DNA of 64,000 nt, taken from NCBI RefSeq assembly GCF_008710035.1, contig NZ_VYKI01000012.1:13330-77329 (forward strand), read 5' to 3'. Shown here in pieces: positions 19,911-27,761 of this stretch. A program made the translations under genes and the position numbers. The notes beneath the pieces were generated by a model that searched no databases, was not told the DNA's origin, and saw only the letters and a list, made by a program, of their open reading frames with translations. Source of the DNA: Stenotrophomonas cyclobalanopsidis (lineage in GTDB: Bacteria; Pseudomonadota; Gammaproteobacteria; Xanthomonadales; Xanthomonadaceae). Numbering within the stretch: the first letter of the stretch is position 1; each line of letters starts with the position of its first letter.

Positions 19911-20302
19911 TCACCGTCCCTTCGGGCGCTCCACATGCTGGTCGATCAGGATCACGTTGCCGTCGGGATCGGCCAGCTGCAGATACCCCGTGCCCTGTCC
20001 GTCCGGATCCGTGCGCGCGGTCAGCTCGATGCCCTGTGCATCCAGCGCGTCCTGCAGTTCGCGCACATCCTGGAACTCGCCAAGCTCCTGCCGGAACTGG
20101 TCCCAGCCCGGATTGAAGGTCAGCAGGTTGCCTTCGAACATGCCCTGGAACAGGCCGATGACGATGCCGCCATTGCGCAGCACCAGCCAGTTGCGTGCGG
20201 CATCACCGCCGGTCACCACGAAGCCCAGCGCTTCGTAGAACCCGCGCGAGACCGCCAGGTCCTTCACTGACAGGCTGACCGAGAAAGCACCCAGTTGTGC
20301 AT
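19911..20302 (-). CDS. VOC family (glyoxalase-like) protein with apparently frameshifted start
   Basis: The reading frame ending at 19911 encodes a ~128-residue VOC protein ([20 protein letters not shown] at the N-terminus, [18 protein letters not shown] at the C-terminus with the metal-ligand Glu position replaced). The natural start is disturbed. A well-placed ribosome binding site (GGAGCAGG) and an ATG at 20302 are one base out of frame with the coding region, so that ATG reads MHNWVLS and stops soon. A single missing base after the ATG (for example ATG-A-CACAACTG) would restore M-T-Q-L-G-A-F. The first in-frame ATG is at 20438 and would add unlikely sequence. Either a real mutation, a sequencing error or a CTG start is possible. 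Confidence 0.7.
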
Positions 20303-20430
20303 GACCTGCTCCGATGGCGATGTGCCGATGGCGATGCGCGGTTGGCGATGGGCAATTCTGCGCAGGTCGTGGAGCCGCGGCAAGCAGCGCAGCATGACCC
20401 GGCGTGAAGGCGATGTTAACCTCGGGGCAG

Positions 20431-20455
20431 CGCCGCATCCTGCGGCGTTTTTTTT
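20431..20455 (+). terminator. Intrinsic terminator just upstream of the DUF819 gene
   Basis: CGCCGCA-TCC-TGCGGCG followed by eight T residues is a textbook rho-independent terminator on the plus strand, ending 28 bases before the DUF819 start. No plus-strand gene lies upstream within 700 bases, so it must end a leader, a small RNA or readthrough from the kinase operon. Confidence 0.8.
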
Positions 20456-20482
20456 CCGCTCTTTCGATCGACAGAGGATCCC

Positions 20483-21733
20483 ATGCCGACCGAACCCGCT
20501 ACTGCCCTGATCAGCAACGACATCGTGGGCCTAGGCCTGATTGCCGCCACCCTTGCCCTGATCTTCTGGGCGGCCAGTGGCCCGACCCCGCTGCTGAAGA
20601 AGATCTTCGCCTGGGTGCCGGCCCTGCTGCTGTGCTACTTCATCCCCGCCATCTACAACACCGCCGGTGTCATCGATGGCCACAACACTGCGCTGTACAA
20701 CCCGGTGGCCCGCGACGTGCTGCTGCCGGCCGCGCTGGTCCTGCTGACCCTGTCGATCGACCTGAAGGGCATCGCCAAGCTCGGCCCGAAGCTGCTCGTG
20801 GTGTTCTGCGCCGGTACCGCCGGCATCGTGCTCGGCGCCATCGTCTCCTTCCAGACCATGAAGCTGATCCATCCGGAAACGGTGGCCGGTGATACCTGGG
20901 CCGGCATGGCCGCACTGGCTGGAAGCTGGATTGGTGGGGGCGCCAACATGGTGGCCATGCGCGAAGTGTTCGGCGTCGATGCCACCACCTTCGGCCAGTT
21001 CGCGGTGGTCGACGTGGCCTGCGCCAGCCTGTGGATGGCCATCCTGCTGTTCCTGGCCAACCGTGCGCAGCAGATCGATACCCGCAATGGCGCCGATACC
21101 CGCGCCATCGATGAAATGAAGGCGCGCATCAGCGCCTACGACGCGCAGAACGCCCGTATTCCCAGCATGACCGACCTGATGATCATCGTCGGAGTGGCGC
21201 TGGGCGGCGTCGGCCTGGCCCATGCGATCGCGGCGCCGCTGGCGGGCTGGTTCAAGGCCAACGTCAGCTGGGCCAGCCAGTTCAGCCTGGACAGCCAGTT
21301 CGTGTGGGTCATCCTGCTGTCCACCGCGATGGGCCTGGGCCTGAGCTTCACCCGCGCGCGCCGCCTGGAAGCCGCCGGCGCCTCGCGACTGGGCACGGTG
21401 TTCCTGTATTTCCTGATCGCCTGCATCGGCATGCAGATGAATCTGCTGTCGCTTCTGGACCGGCCATGGCTGTTCCTGCTGGGCGCGATCTGGATGGCAA
21501 CGCACGTGCTCGTGCTGTGGGTGGTGGCCAAGCTGCTGCGTGCGCCGCTGTTCTTCTTCGCCATCGGCTCGCAGGGCAACATCGGTGCGGCGGCATCGGC
21601 CCCGGTGGTGGCGGCGGCGTTCCATCCTTCGCTGGCACCGGTGGGCGTGCTGCTGGGCACGGTGGGCTACGCCACCGGTACCGGCCTGGCGTATGTCACC
21701 GGCTTGATCCTGAAGTGGATGGCCAACGGCTGA
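20483..21733 (+). CDS. DUF819 family integral membrane protein
   Basis: Protein of 416 residues with about eleven hydrophobic segments. It matches the DUF819 (YjcL-like) family through [38 protein letters not shown] and [20 protein letters not shown]. The fold resembles sodium-coupled symporters of the BASS/CPA type, so a transport role is suspected but no substrate is established. Start [13 protein letters not shown] at 20483 with GAGGATCCC upstream. Preceded by an intrinsic terminator, which suggests control by attenuation or an independent small transcript. Confidence 0.85.
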   Translation: MPTEPATALISNDIVGLGLIAATLALIFWAASGPTPLLKKIFAWVPALLLCYFIPAIYNTAGVIDGHNTALYNPVARDVLLPAALVLLTLSIDLKGIAKLGPKLLVVFCAGTAGIVLGAIVSFQTMKLIHPETVAGDTWAGMAALAGSWIGGGANMVAMREVFGVDATTFGQFAVVDVACASLWMAILLFLANRAQQIDTRNGADTRAIDEMKARISAYDAQNARIPSMTDLMIIVGVALGGVGLAHAIAAPLAGWFKANVSWASQFSLDSQFVWVILLSTAMGLGLSFTRARRLEAAGASRLGTVFLYFLIACIGMQMNLLSLLDRPWLFLLGAIWMATHVLVLWVVAKLLRAPLFFFAIGSQGNIGAAASAPVVAAAFHPSLAPVGVLLGTVGYATGTGLAYVTGLILKWMANG

Positions 21734-22017
21734 GTAATTCGGCCGGGGGCGCCTGGCATCCGCCGTGGTGCCGGCCGCTCGCCGGCCATCCATGGCGCTC
21801 ACGTCCCCGGAACCGGACGCATCCGTCTTCGACAGTTGGCTGGCGGCCAGTAGATCCACGCCATGCGTGGATGAAATCTGTCAGGTAGCGATAAGTAAAA
21901 CGGGGTCACATCCGCTTCCCTTTGGAAAACGGATATGACCCTGGACTCAAATTCGACAGCTGGAAGGTCTAATCCACGCATGGCGTGGATCTACTGAAGG
22001 TATCGAATCCAAACACC
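21734..22017. repeat. Inverted pair of GTAG palindromes flanking a GGGTCA hairpin
   Basis: The 284-base gap between convergent genes holds a forward unit GTAGATCCACGCCATGCGTG (21850-21872) and an inverted unit ending CGTGGATCTAC (21972-21994). Between them is an interrupted stem, GGGTCAcATCCG / CGGATaTGACCC (21903-21941). The flanks TCTGTCAG and TTCGACAG around that stem resemble those of the hairpin at 39244-39282. Nothing coding is seen. Confidence 0.75.
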
Positions 22018-22242
22018 TCAGCAGCAGCGACCGCCGTTGCGACCGCCGTAGCGCGCTTCCTGCCTCTCGCGGAAGAACGTCTTGTAGTCCATCGGTTCCT
22101 GATCCGGATGCTTCTCCAGCATGTGCCGGACGTAGTTGTCGTAATCAGGAATCCCACAGCACAGCCGTGCGGTCTGCACCAGGCGCCGCCAGATGCGGCG
22201 GTGCGTCTGGTACTGGCCGACGGGAACCAGTTGCGTGCTCAT
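22018..22242 (-). CDS. YbdD/YjiX family small protein (DUF466) paired with CstA
   Basis: Protein of 74 residues ([48 protein letters not shown], ending GGRCC). The CGxPDYxxYVxHM motif and [11 protein letters not shown] are hallmarks of the YbdD/YjiX family. These small proteins are encoded directly downstream of CstA/BtsT pyruvate transporters, and in Enterobacteria they are needed for full transport activity. Its ATG overlaps the last base of the cstA stop codon (TAATG-type junction), so translation is coupled. Confidence 0.92.
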   Translation of the reverse strand: MSTQLVPVGQYQTHRRIWRRLVQTARLCCGIPDYDNYVRHMLEKHPDQEPMDYKTFFRERQEARYGGRNGGRCC

Positions 22243-24323
22243 TACAGATCCACCATTTCGTGCGGCTTCAGCGCCACGTACGGGGTCTCGCGGTCACTGC
22301 GCTGCGGATTGCGGCGGGCCGCCAGGATGGTCTTGATCGAGTACACCAGCACCGCACCCACCACCAGCAGGAACAGCGCGGTCAGGCTGGTGTTGACGTA
22401 GGCATTGACCACGATCTGCTGCATCTGCGCCACCGACTTGGCCGGCGCGGTGATCGTGTCGCTGGCGATCGCCGCCTGATACTTGTGCGCCTGGGCCAGG
22501 AAGCCCTGCGCCGGGTTGCTGTCGAAGATCTTGATGAAGCCGGCATAGGTGGTGCAGATCAGCAGCCACACGGCCGGAACCGCGGTCACCCACGCGTAGC
22601 GGTCACGCTTCATCTTGAACAGCACCACCGTGCCAAGCATCAGCGCGATACCGGCCAGCATCTGGTTGGAGATGCCGAACAGCGGCCACAGTGTCTGGAT
22701 GCCGCCGAAGGGATCGACCACGCCGGTGTAGAGCAGGTAGCCCCACAGCGCCACGCAGCCGGCGGTGCCGATGATGTTGGCCGTCCACGACTCGGTCTTC
22801 TTCAGCGCCGGGATGAAGTTGCCCAGCAGGTCCTGCAGCATGAAGCGACCGGCACGGGTACCGGCATCGACCGCGGTCAGGATGAACAGCGCTTCGAACA
22901 GGATCGCGAAGTGGTACCAGAAGGCCATCATCGCGTCGCTGCTGCTCGGGATCGCCTCGTGCAGGATCTGCGCGATACCCACCGCCAGCGTCGGTGCGCC
23001 ACCGGCGCGGTGCAGGATGGTCGGTTCACCGATGGCCGCCGCCGTGGCGGTCAGCTGTTCCGGACTGATGGTGAAGCCCCAGGTGTTGGTGATGAAGTGC
23101 GCCGCCGAGGCCGCATCGGCACCGATCACCGCCGCCGGGCTGTTCATCGCGAAGTAGATGCCCGGATCGATGATCGAGGCGGCCACCAGCGCCATCACTG
23201 CCACGAACGATTCCATCAGCATGCCGCCGTAGCCGATGTAGCGCATGTGCGATTCATTGGCGAGCAGCTTGGGCGTGGTGCCCGAGGAGATCAGGGCATG
23301 GAAGCCGGACACCGCGCCGCAGGCGATGGTGATGAACAGGAACGGGAACATGCCGCCCTTCCACACCGGGCCGTCGCCGCTGGCGGCGAACTGGGTCAGC
23401 GCCGGCATCTTCAGTTCGGGCATGACCACCAGGATGCCGATGGCCAGGGCGATGATCGTGCCGATCTTCAGGAAGGTCGACAGGTAGTCGCGCGGGGCCA
23501 GCAGCAGCCACACCGGCAGCACCGAGGCGACGAAACCGTAGCCGATCAGCATCCAGGTGATCTGGGTGCCGGTGAAGGTGAATGCCGGGCCCCAGGTCGG
23601 GTCCGCCGCCACCTTGCCGCCGAACCAGATCGCGGCCAGCAGCAGGATCAGCCCGACCACCGAGATCTCACCGATCTTGCCGGGGCGGATGTAGCGCATG
23701 TACACGCCCATCAGGATCGCGATGGGCATCGTCGCGATCACCGTGAACATGCCCCAGGGACTTTCGGCCAGCGCCTTGACCACCACCATCGCCAGCACCG
23801 CCAGGATGATGATCATGATCAGGAAGGCGCCGAACAGGGCGATGGTGCCGGGCACCTGGCCCATTTCCTCTCGCACCAGGTCGCCCAGCGAACGGCCGTT
23901 GCGGCGGCTGGACAGGAACAGGACCATGAAGTCCTGCACCGCGCCGGCGAGCACCACGCCCACCACCAGCCACAGCAGGCCGGGCAGGTAGCCCATCTGC
24001 GCGGCCAGCACCGGGCCGACCAGAGGGCCTGCGCCGGCGATGGCGGCGAAGTGGTGGCCGAACAGCACGTGCTTGTTGGTCGGGACGTAGTCCAGGCCAT
24101 CGTTGTTGATCACCGCGGGGGTCGCCCGGGTCGGATCGAGCTGCATCACCTTGTCGGCGATGAACAGGCTGTAGAAGCGGTAGGCCACCAGGTACAGCGA
24201 TACCGCAGCGACCACGATCCACAATGCGTTGATGTGTTCGCCGCGGCGCAGGGCCACAGTGCCCAGACAGAACGCGCCGAGCAGGGCGAGGGCCGCCCAG
24301 CCTATTTTGGAAAACCCTTTCAT
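22242..24323 (-). CDS. cstA: CstA-type carbon starvation protein, pyruvate transporter
   Basis: Integral membrane protein of 693 residues with about sixteen to eighteen helices. The N-terminal cytosolic motif [30 protein letters not shown] is characteristic and was checked only in part by eye. CstA/BtsT proteins take up pyruvate (and sometimes peptides) during carbon limitation. It forms a two-gene unit with the YbdD-like gene. The ~230-base upstream region shared with the divergent pirin gene should carry the promoter, but no convincing CRP-like (CLP) site was found by eye. Confidence 0.93.
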   Translation of the reverse strand: MKGFSKIGWAALALLGAFCLGTVALRRGEHINALWIVVAAVSLYLVAYRFYSLFIADKVMQLDPTRATPAVINNDGLDYVPTNKHVLFGHHFAAIAGAGPLVGPVLAAQMGYLPGLLWLVVGVVLAGAVQDFMVLFLSSRRNGRSLGDLVREEMGQVPGTIALFGAFLIMIIILAVLAMVVVKALAESPWGMFTVIATMPIAILMGVYMRYIRPGKIGEISVVGLILLLAAIWFGGKVAADPTWGPAFTFTGTQITWMLIGYGFVASVLPVWLLLAPRDYLSTFLKIGTIIALAIGILVVMPELKMPALTQFAASGDGPVWKGGMFPFLFITIACGAVSGFHALISSGTTPKLLANESHMRYIGYGGMLMESFVAVMALVAASIIDPGIYFAMNSPAAVIGADAASAAHFITNTWGFTISPEQLTATAAAIGEPTILHRAGGAPTLAVGIAQILHEAIPSSSDAMMAFWYHFAILFEALFILTAVDAGTRAGRFMLQDLLGNFIPALKKTESWTANIIGTAGCVALWGYLLYTGVVDPFGGIQTLWPLFGISNQMLAGIALMLGTVVLFKMKRDRYAWVTAVPAVWLLICTTYAGFIKIFDSNPAQGFLAQAHKYQAAIASDTITAPAKSVAQMQQIVVNAYVNTSLTALFLLVVGAVLVYSIKTILAARRNPQRSDRETPYVALKPHEMVDL

Positions 24324-24556
24324 GAGGTGCTCTCTCCCGGAAAGATGTTCAAAGGGTCCCGCGTGACCTGTGCACGGTCAATCGCTACGGAACCTTTCTG
24401 CGGTAGTACTTTGGTCGAACACAACGCAGGCACCGCCGCGGGGCGGACATGACGCACGGCGAACACCAGCAATGGAACAATCGGTTGCGGCGCCGCCCAT
24501 TGGCGTTGCGGCCCGCGGCGTCCATCTTCACTGGCATCCATCCAACAGGAGTCGCC

Positions 24557-25408
24557 ATGAGCCTTCCCGAACCGGTCCGCGTGCAGCGCACCATCCGTGG
24601 CATGCCCACCTCCGACGGCGCCGGCGTGCGGCTGACCCGTGTCATCGGCGGCCCGTCGCTGCCCGACCTCGATCCGTTCCTGCTGCTGGACGAATTCGGT
24701 ACCGACCGTGCCGAGGACTACATCGCCGGCTTCCCGGAGCACCCGCACCGGGGCTTCGAGACCGTCACCTATATGCTGGACGGGCGCATGCGCCACCGCG
24801 ACAACCACGGCAACGAAGGCCTGCTGACCCCGGGCAGCGTGCAGTGGATGACCGCTGGCCGCGGCCTGGTCCATTCGGAGATGCCGGAACAGGAAAGCGG
24901 GCAGATGCGCGGTTTCCAGCTGTGGGTGAACCTGCCGGCGCGCGACAAGATGACCGATCCGAAGTACCAGGAGTTCGCGCCCGAGCGCATTCCGGTGGTG
25001 CAGCCGGCCGAGGGTGTGCAGGTGAAGGTGATCGCCGGTACCGTCGATGGCACGGTCGGCCCGATCGCCCAGCCCGCAACCGATCCGGTGTATCTGGACA
25101 TCAGCCTGGACGCCGGCCGCGCCTGGACCTACACGCTGCCGGAAGGGCACAACGCCTTCGCCTACGTGTTCGAGGGCGGGGTGACGGTGGGTGAGCAGGA
25201 CGCCGCGCGTGACGTGGCGCGCCAGGAGCTGGCGGTGCTGGGCGGCGGCGAGCAGCTGCACCTGTCGGCCGGACGCGAAGGCGCGCGGTTGATCCTGGTG
25301 GCGGGTCGCCCGCTGCGCGAGCCGGTCATGCGCCATGGTCCGTTCGTGATGAACACCCGGCAGGAACTGATGCAGGCCTTCGTCGATTTCCAGGAAGGCC
25401 GCTTCTGA
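24557..25408 (+). CDS. Pirin family protein (first of two nearby)
   Basis: Bicupin protein of 283 residues. The N-terminal cupin has the metal-binding signature FPEHPHRGFETVTYML and GRGLVHSEMPE, giving the three His and one Glu expected for pirins; the C-terminal cupin is degenerate as usual. Bacterial pirins include quercetin dioxygenases and regulators of pyruvate dehydrogenase; the role here is unknown. Start MSLPEPVRVQRTIRG at 24557 with CAGGAG upstream. It is divergent from cstA (pyruvate transport), which fits loosely with a link to pyruvate metabolism. A second pirin lies 790 bases downstream on the other strand. Confidence 0.88.
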   Translation: MSLPEPVRVQRTIRGMPTSDGAGVRLTRVIGGPSLPDLDPFLLLDEFGTDRAEDYIAGFPEHPHRGFETVTYMLDGRMRHRDNHGNEGLLTPGSVQWMTAGRGLVHSEMPEQESGQMRGFQLWVNLPARDKMTDPKYQEFAPERIPVVQPAEGVQVKVIAGTVDGTVGPIAQPATDPVYLDISLDAGRAWTYTLPEGHNAFAYVFEGGVTVGEQDAARDVARQELAVLGGGEQLHLSAGREGARLILVAGRPLREPVMRHGPFVMNTRQELMQAFVDFQEGRF

Positions 25409-25411
25409 GGG

Positions 25412-25488
25412 GTAGCGCCGGGCCAGGCCCGGCGGCTTTCCCAGCGCCGCGCGCAAGCGCCCGTTCGCCGGGCATGGCCCGGCGCTAC
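25412..25488. repeat. Inverted pair of SMAG-type palindromes
   Basis: A forward GTAGCGCCGGGCCAGGCCC unit begins at 25412 and an inverted unit ends GGCCCGGCGCTAC at 25488, between convergent genes. They belong to the same CCGGGC sub-type seen at 5669-5691 and 10805-10874. Confidence 0.75.
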
Positions 25489-25540
25489 CGAGCAATGTTG
25501 AAGTGCGGGAATGCTGCCAGGCAGTCATCCCCGTGCCCGC

Positions 25541-25999
25541 TCAGCGTCCGTCGGCCACGGCCGACGGGGTCAGGCTCATGCCCTGCGCCAGCTGCTGCAG
25601 GCTGCCCAGTTCCTGGGTGCTGCCCGGGTACAGCGCGATCTGCGCATAGCGGCCCTTGTCCAGCTTGATCACGCTGATGCGCCGCTCGGCATAGCCCGGC
25701 GGTTGCTGGCCGCCCAGATCGGGCTGGTACCAGTACATCGATTCACCGCCGAAGCTGCCCTTTTCCTGGCGCAGCGAACGACTGAGCGGAATGCCCGGAT
25801 CGCGCTGGCTGAGCATCAGGCTCAGCACTTCGCGGCCATCGGCGGTGGCCGCACGGCACACCACGAAATCAGCTTGTGCCTGCTCCTGCCATTGCAGGCC
25901 GCTGCTGGCGGGCAGCGACGGACACTCGACCGGAGCCTGTGCGGCGGCCTGGGCCGCGGCAAACAACAGGCTCGACAACACAACAGGCGCGAACTTCAT
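25541..25999 (-). CDS. Conserved secreted hypothetical protein
   Basis: Protein of 152 residues with a cleavable signal peptide (MKFAPVVLSSLLFAAAQAAA, cleavage near AQA-AAQA). The mature part has two cysteines (VECPSLP and DFVVCRAA) that may pair, and aromatic GESMYWYQPDLGG. No known domain is recognised. The start at 25999 follows a GGGGGA purine run. It lies between two pirin genes; the gene order alone does not define a function. Likely periplasmic. Confidence 0.7.
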   Translation of the reverse strand: MKFAPVVLSSLLFAAAQAAAQAPVECPSLPASSGLQWQEQAQADFVVCRAATADGREVLSLMLSQRDPGIPLSRSLRQEKGSFGGESMYWYQPDLGGQQPPGYAERRISVIKLDKGRYAQIALYPGSTQELGSLQQLAQGMSLTPSAVADGR

Positions 26000-26165
26000 G
26001 CATCCCCCAAGGTGGCGTGTCGTAAGGCTCCACCGGCGCGCCGGTGGCGGTGGCATCCCATCCCCGGATGCCAAGCCGTCCGCAGCTGTACGGACGGTCA
26101 TCCTGACCTTAACGGAATGTGAGCGGCCGCACAAATTCCGGTTACAACCGTAACCATCACGTTGG

Positions 26166-26190
26166 GTAGAGTCGACCGTTGGTCGACTGC
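26166..26190. repeat. SMAG-type palindrome before the second pirin stop
   Basis: GTAGAGTCGACCGTTGGTCG followed by ACTGC: a GTAG-ended palindrome immediately after the minus-strand pirin gene, where it may serve as terminator. The rest of 26000-26165 holds only a CCACCGG/CCGGTGG hairpin near 26030-26047. Confidence 0.7.
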
Positions 26191-26194
26191 GGTT

Positions 26195-27055
26195 CTACTG
26201 CGGCAGCGGAATGAATTCCTTGTCGTCGCCGGGGATGGTACCGAAGCGGCCGGCCTCCCAATCGTGCTTGGCCTGTTCGATGCGCTCCTTGGAACTGGAC
26301 ACGAAGTTCCACCACAGGTGACGCGGGCCATCGAGCGGCTCGCCACCGAACAGCATCGCCTTCACCGGCGTCTTCGCGCGCAGGCGGCCAACGGCGCCGG
26401 CTTCGGGAATGACCAGGTGCTGGGCCGGGATGTCCACGCCATCCAGCTGGGCCTGGCCCTCGAGGATGTACAACGCGCGTTCGCGATGGCCGTTGTCGAT
26501 ATCGATCTCCGCATCCGGGTCGAGGTCGATGGCCACGTTCAGCGTATCGGCGAACACCTTCACCGGCGATTCCTCGCCATAGGCGCGGCCGGCGATCACA
26601 CGCAGCCACGCGCCGTTGCGGCGCTGCTCGGGCAGGGTGGCGGCGGCATGGTGGTAGAACGCCGGCTCGATCTCCTCGTGCGACTTCGGCAGCGCGACCC
26701 AGGTCTGCATGCCGTGGATCGGGTTGTCGTGGCTGCGGTCCGGCGGCGGGGTGCGCTCGGAATGGGCGATGCCGCGGCCGGCAGTCATCCAGTTCACGTC
26801 GCCGGGGCGGATGACCTGGTCCGAGCCCAGCGTATCGCGGTGGCCGATGGCGCCGGACCACAGGTAGGTGACGGTGGCCAGGCCGATATGCGGGTGCGGG
26901 CGCACGTCGATGGCAGTGCCGGGGTGCATGATGGCCGGGCCCATCTGGTCGACGAACACGAACGAGCCGATGCTGCGGGCCTGCAGGGTGGGCACCGCGC
27001 GGCGCACTTCCAGGCCGCCGATGTCGTGGACGCGCGGGGCGATGATGGTGGTCAT
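26195..27055 (-). CDS. Pirin family protein (second of two nearby)
   Basis: Bicupin protein of 286 residues. The metal-binding motif reads VRPHPHIGLATVTYL and GRGIAHSERTPP, keeping the expected His residues; Glu of HSE is also present. The C-terminal cupin spans about residues 175-260 (ERALYILEGQAQLDGVDI). Start MTTIIAPRVHDIGG at 27055; the ribosome binding site is weak. It differs clearly from the first pirin (24557-25408), so this is not a recent duplication. Function unknown beyond family membership. Confidence 0.88.
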   Translation of the reverse strand: MTTIIAPRVHDIGGLEVRRAVPTLQARSIGSFVFVDQMGPAIMHPGTAIDVRPHPHIGLATVTYLWSGAIGHRDTLGSDQVIRPGDVNWMTAGRGIAHSERTPPPDRSHDNPIHGMQTWVALPKSHEEIEPAFYHHAAATLPEQRRNGAWLRVIAGRAYGEESPVKVFADTLNVAIDLDPDAEIDIDNGHRERALYILEGQAQLDGVDIPAQHLVIPEAGAVGRLRAKTPVKAMLFGGEPLDGPRHLWWNFVSSSKERIEQAKHDWEAGRFGTIPGDDKEFIPLPQ

Positions 27056-27761
27056 GCGGGCGTTCTCGCTGGCAGGGATCAAGGGCGCCAGCATGGCATG
27101 CGGTCGTGGCGGGCACATGCCCCATGCGGGTAACAGGCTGTTCCGTAGCGTCGAGCTTGCTCGACTGGGTTCCGGCCAACGGCGCAGCCCCTCGTGGCTG
27201 GTCGATCGGTAGAGTCGACTGTTAGTCGACTGGCGCTGAGGTTTGCCGGGCGCGTCAGCCACGGAAGAGAAAAAGGAAAATCAACATCAAACGCCGGTGG
27301 CTTCGCTCGCATCCACGCAGGCGTGCCAACGGCGCAGCCCCTCGTGGCTGGTCGATCGGTAGAGTCGACTGTTAGTCGACTGGCGCTGAGGTTTGCCGGA
27401 CGGGTGGGCTGCGCAGGGGACGCTGCAAGTACGTCCGTGTAAGCTCGGTCGCCGCATCCATGCGGCTCACGCCCCTGCGCAACCCACCCGCCCGGCCCCC
27501 GACAGTTTCCGGGCGCGTCAGCCACGGAAAAGAAAAAGGAAAATCAACATCAAACGCCGGTCGCTTCGCTCGCATCCACGCAGGCGTGGACCAAGCGTGT
27601 CGACCAAGGTCGACACCTACCGCAGCGGGGTTACCCGCCCACACCGCCCCGCCCAACAAACAGAAAAGCCAGAGCCGGCTGTTGCTCCGGCTTCAGGAGC
27701 AGTCGAGCAAGCTCGACTCTACGGGGCGGCGGGTGCCGGGCCGCAGGCCCGGCCGACACAT
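27056..27761. other. Gene-free stretch of direct repeats, GTAG hairpins and long palindrome copy B
   Basis: No credible gene in 706 bases. GTAG-type palindromes lie at about 27145-27168, 27209-27232, 27359-27382, 27597-27620 and 27701-27722. A ~70-base segment (GGCGCAGCCCCTCGTGGCTG...) occurs at 27181-27250 and again at 27331-27400. A ~85-base segment (CGCGTCAGCCACGGAAgAGAAAAAGG...) occurs at 27250-27330 and again at 27514-27596. Between these lies long palindrome copy B. The stretch looks like repeated partial duplication of a composite repeat. Confidence 0.8.
27401..27490. repeat. Long palindrome, copy B
   Basis: Arms at 27401-27419 (CGGGTGGGCTGCGCAGGGG) and 27472-27490 pair over 19 bases with one mismatch. 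The core is GACGCTGCAAGTACGTCC followed by the inner stem GCCGCATCCATGCGGC. Confidence 0.85.

Noticed and set aside
19706-20116. Open frame with repeated ALVDANLGWHPA units
   Set aside because: It arises from the 36-base tandem hairpin repeats, has no ribosome binding site, and is convergent with a VOC gene; the repeat is a multiple of three by chance.
22167-24452. Plus-strand frame of ~761 codons over cstA
   Set aside because: Antisense shadow of cstA with His/Gln/Arg-rich composition.
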